The position numbers were made by a program, and so were the translations under genes. This document shows, piece after piece, positions 47,100 to 59,200 of a stretch of 64,000 bases of DNA. Origin of the DNA: Apricaphanius iberus (lineage: Eukaryota; Chordata; Actinopteri; Cyprinodontiformes; Aphaniidae); contig JAPXFQ010002822.1 in assembly GCA_028564705.1 (NCBI GenBank), positions 124,001-188,000 on the forward strand, written 5' to 3'. A model generated the notes under the pieces. It did no database searches, had not been told where the DNA came from, and saw nothing but the letters and a program-made list of their open reading frames with translations. Position 1 is the stretch's first letter; every line of letters starts with the position of its first letter.

Positions 47100-47560
47100 T
47101 TTATACACAAGGCAACTTTATTTGTATAGCACAATTCATACACAAGGCAATTCAAAGTGCTTCACAGTTGCATAAATTAAGAAAACAGATAAAGAGGAAA
47201 AAAACAACAACAAAAAAAACATAAATTTAAAAAATAATTAATTACAATAAAAAGCAAGAGTGCAGATAAAATACTTTCAATTGTCATATGCACGGATAAA
47301 AAGAAATGTTTTCAGTCTGGATTTAAACATTGTTAGAGTTGAGGCTTGTCTCACATCCTCGTGAAGACTGTTCCCGATTTTAGCTGCCTGAATCTGAAAT
47401 GCAGCCTCACCGTGTTTATTGTTGATTCTGGGAACCACCAGGAGACCCCTCCCTGAAGTTCTCAGGGCCCGAGATGGTTCATATGTCTCTATCATGTCAT
47501 AGATGTACTTTGGTGCCAAACCATGAAAAGCCTTGTACACAAGCAGAGCTGTTTAAAATT
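47100..47560 (-). pseudogene. 3' end of a LINE (C-terminus of reverse transcriptase ORF plus UTR)
   Basis: The minus-strand frame 47277-47540 reads MYKAFHGLAPKYIYDMIETY, then LRTSGRGLLVVPRINNKHGE and MFKSRLKTFLF. This is the well-known C-terminal tail of L2/CR1-like fish non-LTR elements. The following TTTATTTGTATAGCACAATTC and GGCAATTCAAAGTGCTTCAC match their usual 3' UTR. The 5' part is absent. Confidence 0.65.
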
Positions 47561-47639
47561 CTATTCATCTTCAAATATTGCAAAAAATAACTAAATAATG
47601 TAAATGAGAAAAAGAACAAAACATTTTAAGAAATACTAA

Positions 47640-47960
47640 GACAGAGATTGCTGGAGGAACCTCACACACTCCCCCTCTTCTGGAAACTGCATGGGCCAGC
47701 GGGATAGGTAGTTAGCAGTGGCGTTTTGCTTCCTAGGGATGTGATTGATCTCAAACTGGAAGGGGTGCACTGCCAAGTACCAGCGAGTTATTCTGCTGTT
47801 AGAGTCCTTCATCCTTTCAAGCCACTTTAGGGCCTAGAGGGCCATTTCAAGGATAAACTTTCTCCCCAATAGATAATATTTAAGTGAATCCAAGGCCCAC
47901 TTCACAGCCAGGCACTGCTTTTCTACTGTTGAGTAGCAGGTTCTTTTGGGAACAGTTTCC
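47640..47960 (-). pseudogene. Gypsy-type (Ty3-like) RNase H remnant
   Basis: The minus strand encodes EKQCLAVKWALDSLKYYLLG, then NSRITRWYLAVHPFQFEINH and IPRKQNATANYLSRWP. These are the RNase H and tether motifs of Gypsy-class pol. A stop codon and the loss of the usual TDH motif show that it is dead. No LTRs or other pol domains were seen next to it. Confidence 0.7.
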
Positions 47961-48504
47961 GACTTATATATATAACAGAAATCCCCACTGCTGGCATAGC
48001 TTCAGCCCATGTAAAGCCTCCCCCGAAGGAGAGACTTCTTGGACAGTCCGTAACTCTAACCAATACCACAGCAAGCCATCTCTGTCCAATACGTGCAGAT
48101 TAACATCCAAAACTAAATAAAACCTGCAGAGGCAACTGATAGTGGAGTTCAGAGACACAAAATGGGCAAGGTCTTAGCGTTAGTCCAAGGTTGTGAAGGC
48201 CTTCTGCGAGCAAGCATAGGGGGAAAGCAGACTACTGTTCAAGCTATTAGCTACCATTAGTTACCATTAGCCACCAGGGTTAGCTCAGACGGAGCAGTCA
48301 ATCAAAAGGACACGTCCCTAATTATTCATAATTTCAAGATTCAATTACATCTAAATGAAGGAGTTAAAAAATGCACCCCCCTCAGAGTTATCATGATGGT
48401 AAACCTGAACTATATAACCTGAAATGTTTTTTTGAACCAGGCTATAAACATGTTTATTTTTTCTGTAAATTTGGCCTTTATAACATGGGAGTCAATGGAA
48501 AATC

Positions 48505-48640
48505 TGCACTCTAGAGTACAAACCTAAGAACATCATCCCAACTGTAAAGCATGGTGGTGGAAACATCATTCTTTGGGGATGATTTTCTGTAAAGGGGATG
48601 GGACGACTGCATCGTATTGAGGGGAGGATGGATAGGTCAG
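48505..48640 (+). pseudogene. Tc1-like transposase fragment (catalytic region)
   Basis: Translation gives [16 protein letters not shown] and then, after a stop, FSVKGMGRLHRIEGRMD, which match the segment between the first and second catalytic Asp of Tc1 transposases. It lies directly beside copy A of the interspersed repeat. Confidence 0.65.
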
Positions 48641-50057
48641 GTAGGGAGACAAATTAACAATAAGAGAGCCAAACTAAAACTCAGAAGGAACTACAAACCA
48701 AAGAGGAAAACTAACACAGCTCTACGACAACCCAAAAAAACAAAAAACAAAACCTCCACAAAGATCAGAACACAAAAACTACCAAAGAGAAATGAAATAA
48801 TATGGCAACACTTAACAATAATGATAAAAGAGAAAAGAAAAGGACCATAAAAACTTAATGAAACCACAAGAAATTCATCAAAGAAAAAACAGGTTTGCTC
48901 TGTACTGTATGTGAATGAAGCTGATCTACTGTAAATTCAGCTTTAGGGAGATATTTCTTTGCAGGTTCCAGTGCAGCACCAACTTTTATAAACCTCTGCT
49001 GGGTTGTTATCTATCTGATATAGCATTTGCAAGTATTTGGGATTTTTTATTTGGGATTTTTTTTCAGCACGTCAATTACAGTTATTTGGTTGCGTAAGTT
49101 TGGTGACTTTGGAGGTTTCATCCTGTAGAATATGCAAACACATGCACACATGCAGTATCCAAGATACTGCTAATTTCTATGTATGCACAGGCACACCAAT
49201 GAACACTCAGACTGATACCAACCACACTATATAAAGTATGGAACATCAGAACTAGTGTTGTTTTAATCTAAATAAAGTGGACTCTGTAGAAAAACAACCA
49301 AAAAAAATACAAAGGGCTGAAACGATAATAGCAAGCTTGAATTAGTTAAATTGGATGTCTTTAAATATTTTAACCTTCCTGAATTAGGGAGAAGTTAAAA
49401 AAGCTTGCTGAGAGAAAACTGAATATAGCTGATGTAGTGATCCTGAACTTAAGGTCAGTGCTTCTGTTTATAATTCATGATGTTAAATTATGTTATTTGT
49501 TTGAATATGTATCATGAAATGGTGAAGCTTTACTACAGAAATTGCAAAGAATCTTCTTTTAAAATTTCAAAATGAAATGAATTATTTTGAAAAAAAAGGC
49601 TCAGTATGTAAAGTTTAATTTAGTTTGCTGTAACTTCAGCGTCTGCAAATAGAACACACTGTGCAGGCATTGTAAAACTCAAAGCACTCAAAGCAGGGTC
49701 ATGTTTCCTAAAGATTAATTGATGTGCAGAAATATAAGGTTTAAAATTGGACTACGATCTAAATATGAGACATTTTGCAACCTGATGTATAATATGGCAA
49801 AAGCTAAATAGTTAATTGTGAGACTGCAAAGACAAAAAACTGTATTATTATAATGCTGAGTTCTGTCTATGTTAAAAAAGAACCACAAATATGGGTTTGT
49901 AAGCATCAGAACTGCTTAAATAAGGTTATACGTCTTTATAGGTTTTACAGTTCTACCAACCATAGCTATGATGGAATTCAGAAAAAGAACATTACTTTTG
50001 GTGTTGCAGGATATGTAAAATATGTAATACCTTTTTTTCCCTTTACAGGCTAGAACG

Positions 50058-50207
50058 ATGAATATGTCTGATGTTAATGTGACAGGGGTTTCAGATAATC
50101 GGGATTCCTTCACTAAGGCTGTGATTAAGAATGTCATTGTGGTAGTCCTTTGCATTTTCATCAACTACATCAATGCAGGACTCATTCATACTTTTTATGG
50201 AAACCAG
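50058..50207 (+). CDS. Odorant receptor exon 1 (N-terminus, TM1)
   Basis: It starts at ATG 50058, nine bases after a strong acceptor (TTTTTTCCCTTTACAG), which implies an upstream non-coding exon. A second ATG lies two codons later. It encodes AVIKNVIVVVLCIFINYINA (TM1) and ends at CAG before donor GTCAGA, phase 0. Confidence 0.85.
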
Positions 50208-53200
50208 GTCAGACATAATTTAATTACATTTATTGCCTGTATAATCCATTTGTGTAAGAATTAAACGGAATATAAAACTTGTGTTAGTGTTCAAATTGTG
50301 TTGGTGTTATACTAGTTTTGACAAAGTTTTACATTTAATTTGGAGTAGAAGACAGTTAAATGCAGTTTCTTTTGAAAATAATTGATTTTTTTTCAATTTC
50401 TTATGCAGCTACCACAAACGGCAATGTATTTTGTTGTGATTTAATCTGACCTACCAACACAAAGTAGTACATCAAAGGGATATAGAAGGAAAATGGTTAA
50501 TGTTTTATTTGTTTTATTTTACAAATTAAAATCTAGCACTCAGTTAATCATTAATCATCCTTTCTTAGGAATATCCTCACTAGCTTTTTTGACATTTTTG
50601 CTTTACAAAAGAGTCCAAGTTAAATCAGAATGGATGGTGGACATTTTTGAATATTGGTTTGTATTTCTTGCCACGGATTCACAATTTGATTGATGTGGGA
50701 ACTTTGACAATCGGTTTATTGCAACACATGAATACATTCTGAACTAAAGGACTACATTGCAGCTCTTGTTCCAAGCTTAGGGTTATTGTTCTGCTCATAC
50801 ATAGGTAAACCAAAAACCTGTCTTCTACATGTTTTAGTAGTGAAGTCAACCAATTCTCCCATCTTATTGGTATATTTCTGCAGCTCCTCCAGAGTTGCCA
50901 TAGACCCTTGACAGATTCTCTGACTAAAACCTCTCTTTGTTCAGTTTGTCAGTTTAGGTCAGGGGCTGGCATTTCCCGAACAGCTGGTCTGTTTTGGACC
51001 GAAGGCAGGAATGTTTGTTTTTGTAATCCAAACGCAAAAAACTATCATGATCCTGCAGCCTGCTTGTTTACATGGCACCTTCCATTATGGAAATGTTTGT
51101 ACCTGCTACTGGTGCAGCTGCATCTGCTTAGTACTTCTCACTGCTGAGCTCGATTCTGCAAGGTTTGGAAACATCTTGGAATTTATGTCAACTAATTTGA
51201 TATTTTTGCTAGCTGCTACCAGGTGTCAATAGCTCTCTTCTGCTTTGAAAGGAAGCCCATCTAAACTCACAGGGCTTCCAAATGCAGGTTCACCTGAAAA
51301 TGTGAGATTTTCATAAAAAATAATTTTCTCATCCACGAAAGTAAAGAAACTTCTTTGGCTAAATTTTAGCCCCAGCCCAGCCATGTCAGTGATTGATGGA
51401 CACTTTATAGGTTCACAGTTGTTGCATGCACCTTCAACTATGAGATATTTCAAGCTCAGGACATTGTTTTGTAACCCAACCCTTTCTTCAGTTTTTCACA
51501 TTCTATCCTTCACTTGTCTGCCATGACTTCAAAATGCTGTTTTATTATTTTTTTTAAGTTTCTTCTAATAATCCTCAGAATCCGGCTGCACGGTGGCGCA
51601 GGGGTTAGCACTGTTGCCTTGTAGCAAGAAGGTTCGTATCCCAGCCCAGGGTCTTTCTGCATGGAGTTTGCATGTTCTCCCCATGCATGCATGGGTTCCC
51701 TCCGGGTACTCTGGCTTCCTCCCACAGTCCAAAAACATGACTGTCAGGTTAATTGATCTCACCAAATTGTCCTTAGGTGTGAGTGTGTACATGGTTATTT
51801 GTCCTGCCCTGTGATGGACTGGCGACTTGTCCAGGGTGTACCCTGCCTCTTGCCCGTTGACAGCTGGAGATAGGCACCAGCCCCCCGTGACCCATTAAGG
51901 ATTAAGCAGTTAATAAAATGGATGGATGGATCCTCAGAATCCTTTACAAAATGGCTGCCTTTCTGCCACAGGCATTTTTAGCTTAATTTTGGGGGTGCTA
52001 AAGCACCCCCAAAACTGAGTCACAGCGCCCCATTAAGTTGGGGAATTGTTATTAAGCTATTTTTTTATTTTAATTTACTTTTTTTACTGAATCGATGCTT
52101 TTTGTTTTTGACAAACTACAAAACTGCAATACAGTAATACACTACCTTCTTCAATTATAATAATTAAATAAAAAAATACAGCAAATACTTGTTTCTTAAA
52201 AATCAGTTTTTATGCGTTAATGTATTTTCCGACCCATCTTTAAACGCACATACACATACCTGCGAGGGGTGACACTTTTTGCATTCCTTCAAGCATTTTG
52301 AATGATTTAGTGTGGCAAGGTACACAACAAGGGCAAAGTCCTTTGGCTGAATGGTTAGCACACATGACTCTCATCCAGCAGTTGTGGTATCGAATCCTGC
52401 CCAGGCCCTTGTTGCTTGCCTTGCCACCAAGGGGCAAACTCTGCCTGCAGAATGTGAAGCCAACCAGGAAGTGGGAAAAATTGCAGTTCCTTTCTTGTCT
52501 GCTGGGGGCTGGTTCCAAAAAAGAGCAAATTTCTATTCCATGTTAAAAAGGCCAACTATATAGAAAAATAAACATGTTTACAGCCTGGATCAAAAAAACA
52601 TTCTAGGTTAGATAGTTCAGGTTTACTGTCACACCGCAGGCTTTATCAGCATCAGGCAAAGCTCACAAAACATCTAGTTTGACGCTTCTATGTTGAAGCT
52701 TGCAAAGTCTGCCACTTCTGAGCAAAAAAGAGCGCATGGGCGGGGCTTCTTCTGTTGCCGGACATTCTGAACTATGGCAGATAGTATTGAGAGTGTGGCT
52801 TGGCTTTATTTGCTAAATAAAGCTAGATAACGTCGACTTCGGCAACATAAGCGCCGTTTGTGGATACACCCTATTCTACGGTTCTGAGTTTGGGGAGTTT
52901 AACTATTTGCTCCAGGAGCTACGTATGCATGAGGTTCGCTTTCAGCAGTAGTTCCGTCTGTCCCGCGCGTAATTTTACGACCTCCGGGGTGGCATCGGAG
53001 CTCAAATCTCCTACCAGGACACCAACTACAGGTTCTCTATTCCTACTGAAGAGCGCCTGTCCATCTGTCTTGGGTAAGTGTTATGATTTTTTAAATCTGC
53101 GTTATCTAGACTTAAAATGTAGGTTTTTCCTGCTCCCGCTACATTCAAAATATGTGTAGTGACATCGCTACAATTATAAGCTCTGATTGGTTTCCACCAT

Positions 53201-56200
53201 GAAAAGTTCAACTAGCTGAGCTTCTGCGCTGCTGGCTTTATGAGCTTTGAAGCATGAAAAGCAGGAAAAGCTTGAAAAGTTGACGGAGCCAAAACTCACA
53301 AAGAGCCGCAGAGACAGTGACGCTTCTCCAACGGCCTCCGCCATAGACTTAACATGTAATCTTGACGTCGCTGACGCCGACAAAGTCCTTGGTCTAAATG
53401 CAGCATAAGGCAGGTGATTTTTTTAAAAATTCCTCCGTTTATTTGTAATTTAATCTTGAAATTATGAATAATTAGGGGCGTGTCCTTTTGATTGACAGGT
53501 TCATCTAGGCCAACCCTGGTGGCTAATGATGGCTAACAGTAGCTAATTGCTTGTACCGTAGTCTACTTTCCCCCTCTGCTTGCTCGAGGAAGGCCTTCAT
53601 AGCCTGGGAAAAACATAAAGACTTCAGCCATTTCACGTTTCTGAACTCCACTACTAGTTGCCTCTGCAGTTTTTACTCAGTTTTTTATGTTAATCATGCA
53701 CTTATTGGACAAAGATGGCTAACTGTGGTATGGATTACAGTAACAGACTGTCCAAGAAGTCTATGCTTCAGGAGAGGCTTTATTCGGGCTGATGTTTCAC
53801 CAGCAGAAGGGGCAGAATTTCTGTCAGGTGGCCAAGAGGAATGCTGTTTCAATCGGAGCTTTAATTTCTTTCTACACGCAAGTCGTAGCAGGCGACCGGT
53901 CAGGTAGCAGCAGAGCAACAAAGGCAGAACCGAGAGGCCGTGGCATCAGAGAGCAGGAGACAGCTAGGTCAGGCTGGAAGACAACAGAGTCAGACTCTAG
54001 ACAGACTGGATGATCGCTGGTTAGATCAGTATGGTGTGAGGAACACAGTTCAGCAGCCGGAGGCATGAACTAATGGATATCTAAGATGTGACGTGAGTCA
54101 AAAGTCTTTTATTTTTTGAGAGGATCTGAGTGGTCAAGATGAATTTGTGACTGCTTTTAACTGGATGTGTTGTCAAGCTAAGCCCGCCCATGTCCTCACC
54201 CTCCACTGATGTTATTTGAAATACAACCATTTTAGGCCATCGTGACTCAACCTATTTGGGTCTTGTTATATCGATATGTGTTACGCAATCGATATGTTTC
54301 TGGGTCTAAAGTGATCCGAGTTGAAAAACGGGGCAAACGTCTCTCAACCGCGGTCTTCTGGCTGAAACTGGCTGCAGCCTACGTTAGCTTCAGTTAGCTC
54401 TGGACTAGCTCCCGACTAGCTTGTAGCTACAGTATGTCAGCTCGGAGCATCAACCCTCCACTCCCGGCCTCACAGTGCCACTCTCAGCTCCACCTCTTTG
54501 CCCATTTTTGTAGTTTCTGAGAGTAACGAGGCGAGTGATGCGGAGAAGATGGCCGCGGTGGGAACTGACCAGGTGGCTTCATTTTTTGCTCTGACGTCAC
54601 CCAAGGGTTTGTCTATTGTATTTACATTTTATGCTTGCCACATTTTGCTGGGGAGAGGGAAGTCTGGGTGTCTTTGCTTAAGCTACTACCTCCGTGACCC
54701 GACCCCGATAAGCGGAAGAAGAAGCATGGATTGATGGGATACTGGTAATAAGTCCATGGATTTCCATGGAAATTGGTGGCACCCTGTGCGGGGGCACAAG
54801 CATGTGCTTGTTGTTAAGAGGTGAAGAGATGTGACAGTGTGGAGGTCATGTCACTGTAGCTCCTATTGATGATGTGCCCTGGCTGCATGGCAACAGGGAT
54901 ATCCATTTGGCTGACTGGTTAGTGCGCATGACTATCCTGCCCAGGCCCTTGCCACATTAGGCATTAGAAGTCCACCAAACTGCACAAAAAGATTAAATAA
55001 AATAATTTCTGAATAATTTCCTATTCTTCAGATATTTCTTATAATCACAAATAATGGTATCATCATGCCAAATAAAATCCACCAAAGAGGTTAGGTTTTT
55101 GCTTGGATTTTGGCTCGGAACAATGCAGGACATTGAAGTAGGCGAGCAGGAGCACAGACTGAAGAGCTAAGCCGACGAAAGGGGATAGATAGCCGGGGCA
55201 AAGTGTGAGAATTAAGCGGGTGAGAAGGTTGGAGTAGAGCGGTAAGCGATGTGTAGCTGTGGGTGGTTCTAGCTTTTTAAGACCTTTCGACAACATAGAA
55301 ATATGTATATGATCAAAGGCTGGACAGGGGCTACCTGTTGCAAGCTTGATGAAGACGCTGATCCATCACAGATAAAATTTGATGGAAGCCATGCAGAGTT
55401 TTTTTGGGGGGATTGAATGGGAGTGAGAGATGAACTGGCAGATTGACAGAGGAACAAGAGGGAAAAGAAAGACCATACGTTACGTGAAAAACCTTGAAGG
55501 CATTCCAACCAGACTAGTAAACAGAGAGGGTACCGGGTGAAAGACTGTCGAGGATGGAGTTCTGAGATGCAGAGGCCTGCATGAGAGGTGTGAGCACTCT
55601 GTGCGGAAGCCCGAATGGTAGGAGGAGGGGGTCCTGGGCCGGGTCGGCTGAGGCAGTGGCGTCAAAGCGCCGAGGCAACGGCTCAAGTCAGAAAGAGAAA
55701 CCCCGAGGCGAAGCGAGAGAGGCGGGAGAGGTAGGAAGCTGGCCCCTGCAGCCGCGAGAGGCTGGAGCGAACGCCGTGGGAAGCAGATCCGGCTGGGAGA
55801 TATGGGGCAAAGAGAGGGTGGCCGAGGGAGATGGACCGGAATCCCGCTGGCTTGAGGAAAGCTGGACAAAGCGGGAGACTTGGCGGACCACAGGCTGGGG
55901 GATGCCCCGACAAATGCGTGGCCACCGAGGAGAAACTCTTTGTCCCACTCAGACGGATCGACGCCGAGCGTAAGGATATCCATGCCATGAACAGCGAATG
56001 CAGAGACGTCAATCAAGGTTAGCAAGCATGAAAGACACGCAGAAGACCGAACTGATCATGTGGAAACGAACGAAAGAGACCAGTATCAGAGGCAGAGTTT
56101 ATATGTGTATCGCGGTGTGATAAGAGACATGAAGGAGGCCCGAAGTGCCAGGGGATTTGAGTTAGGACTGATTAGGAAGTACATAGCGGGTTTGGGGCAT

Positions 56201-59200
56201 GGTCCTACTCCTGAATCTAAATTCAGAAATAAAACAGTTAAAAAATAACTCAAAGTAGTTGACTGATTTGAATACAATATCCAGGAAATGGTAGAAATGG
56301 CCATGGAACTATTGATTACATTTTGGGGATGATCAAGTACTATGAAGGAATCTAAACTGTACTAAGGTGCTTGACAGAGGTCTAAATGCTCCTAGTTTTT
56401 CTTTTCTAGTTATTTTATGATAGTTTCTGTTTCTAGTTTATGACATTTTCATGATGAATGTGCCAATAGTAAAATCAAGGTTCCACTGACTAGCTAAGAG
56501 ACTGGTGTTGGGGATATTACCAAAAATATAACTATTTGGCTATTAATAGTCAAAGGACTGCTTATGGCAGTCAATAAATTAATAATTTATGGAACATTAT
56601 TATTATTCGGGGAACCACCTGTTGTCAGGAACTATTTTAATAACCAAATGTCTATGTCAGTCTCAAAATCTGAAGGAATTAATTCTTTCCTGTTTATTGA
56701 CCATAAACCTAGGAACATGTTTGTGTTGAACAAGAAATGACAACCGTTACTTTCCAAAAACAAGACTTATTTACAGAAAACAAAGACAAACATTTTAATC
56801 ACCACAATAGAAAAAGAACACACTACTGATTAAAATAAATGAATAGTTAAAATAAAAGAACACAAAAAGATAAATAATGTAATAAAATGAGAAACCATAG
56901 ATTCTGATTCATGCTGGAAGGAAAGCGGAATTAGTTTAACTAATTTTAATTAGTTTAACAAATTTAGCACCATTGATTTATATGTAAACCAATAAAACCA
57001 AATGTAACTTTCTTTAGATCAAGAAATGTTTGTTTAAGAATTCTCTGGATGAGAGTAATCAACCTTTGGAAAATTACTTAATTCTTAAACTGGTCATCAA
57101 ATGAAACAATTTAATTCCAGTATTTGATATAACATATGGCAAGTTCTTAAACAAACTATTTTAAACTGAGTTCTGTTTGAATAGTTACTAGCAACCTTGG
57201 TTATGAATTGCCGGTCTAAACCGACACGTGGCTTGTTAAGCTTTAGCTCTTGTTAACACACGTGGGCGTTTGCAGTGGCTCAAATACATTTATTAAACAT
57301 TAAACAAGAAAAAAAGAAAGCTCCTGTCTAATTGAATAGGTCAAATTGGAGGATTTTAAACGACTGTTGGTCGGGAGAAGTCTGTTGAAACATTGATTGA
57401 AGTTTCAGGCCAAGAGGCCTGTTTACCCAAAAATAGCAGATGAAACACTATGATAACAGAAAATGAAAGACATTTAAAATTAGTTATCCTAACTAATTTG
57501 CCACTGCCCAAACAGACCTTATAGAACGATTAGCTCTCCAAGCGTTCTGCGTCGTGGATGGGTAAAAGGGCTCAGACGACGTTAGCCCAGCAGGCTAGTT
57601 AGCAGGCTAGTAGCTAGTAGCTCCTACAGCTTCCGATTGGGACGCCGCTTCGCTCCTTTCTGGGTTCAGCTGTGTGACGGATGGCCCTGACACTCACGAA
57701 CAGTACATCTGGGATTCTCCGACCGGTGCCACTCTTATCAGTCCTGTGTCGGCGGGTCGATGCAGCCTCTGGAACGAAGGGATGCGGCCTCCGTCCGGTT
57801 CAGGCTGCGTTAAATCCTCCTCCTTGGTGGCTCTGTTTCTCAGCAGTCGGCAGCCTGAAACTCAGAGGGGTTTCGTTGGGCTCTGGGGATAAATGTCTTT
57901 GTTTATCAATATTTAGGATTCACCTGGTGTCTGCAGTCTTTGGGTTCCTTGAAGAGTTCCTTTGTGCTCTCGTCTGCAAGCCAAGGAATAGGATTGGAGG
58001 TTCTGTTTCTCTTCTGTTGCCCACCGCGGCAGCAGCATGCGGGATGGTCTGCAGAGTTTAGGCAGAACAATGGGGTTTGTTTATCAATGTTTTTCAGTCA
58101 CCTGATCGATCTTCCGTCGCAGTTGCTCGAATGAATTCCGTCTCGAACTCAGACATGTCTCCTTCACCCATGAAGGAAGGTTCTTTGAGTCTTGGACCTC
58201 GCTTTGCTAGCCCCGGCGGGAGGCTGTGTGGCTGAGAACGGGCAGCTGGGGGAGCCGTCATATTTATAGGTTTCCCTGGTTTCCACTTCCTGCTGGGCTA
58301 GAGCAGAGTAGCGCCACCTGATGGCTGTGTGTGTGACCCAACACTGGATGTCCATTAACATTAACACATTAAGAAAAGACAAAAGTCTAGTCGTACAGAG
58401 CTCTAAAACCCGACGACACGCTCCCATCATGCACCTGGGACAGGTACACCTCCACACCCCCCCCCCGACGTATGCATGTGTTAGAATGTAATACACAGTA
58501 ATATATATCTTGCCTGCCCAGGGAGCTCTCTCAGTGCTCAGCATCCCTAAACCCCTGATCCTATAATAGCCCTTGCTTTCTACTGTGAATTAAATACACA
58601 TTGGAGAACTCTATTTACAGATTAGGTGACTTACTTGCAAATCATTTTTTGGGTTATTAAGGTAAAGTGAATTAAATATCACACAAATATTTTTCTGATA
58701 AGATCAAATATTTTTCTATCACCAGTTGTTTCAAAATTTTCAGCTAGTCCATTAAACTAAATTGTTGGTATGCCATATGGACCAACCAGCTTGAGTTTGT
58801 ATATTACAGCTATTTTTGAAATTATATAACACTATCACACATTCACATTACAGCTTACTTTTCATAGCTGCTTTTCAAAGTTTATGTTTCTTCTGTCATT
58901 TAAATGGCCAATTCAAAACATATAATTTGCATTCAGTTCTTAAAAGTATTGCACTAAATATCATCTCTGGTTTGATACTGAATTCAACACATGTCATTTT
59001 AAGACCTCTTAAGTCACAACCACTATCATATCTTCTTTTTTGTCTGATTTCTAGATTTTCAACACGAATCCTCGGTACATCCTGTTTGTTCACTTGGTGA
59101 TCAATGATATGATCCAAGTGTCGCTGACTGTTGCACTTTTCATCACTAGCTACATCCTCTACAGGATACCTATTATTGCCTGTTGCATCTTAATACTGAT

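Larger units (their letters stand above)
45690..48500 (-). repeat. Copy A of a 1-2 kb interspersed repeat, interrupted
   Basis: Two pieces, 45690-46030 and 47960-48500, are the reverse complement of 54290-54790 and of 52530-52635 plus 53410-53830. Shared segments include TGAATAATTAGGGGCGTGTC-like, GGACTGTCCAAGAAGTCT and TCTCTCAACCGC sequences. Between the pieces lie an LTR, a LINE end and a Gypsy remnant. No coding sequence of its own was recognised. Confidence 0.6.

Noticed and set aside
55581..55973. 130-codon plus-strand frame in the GC-rich island
   Set aside because: It overlaps other equally open frames on both strands, is Arg/Gly/Glu-rich as expected from composition, and has no recognisable motif.
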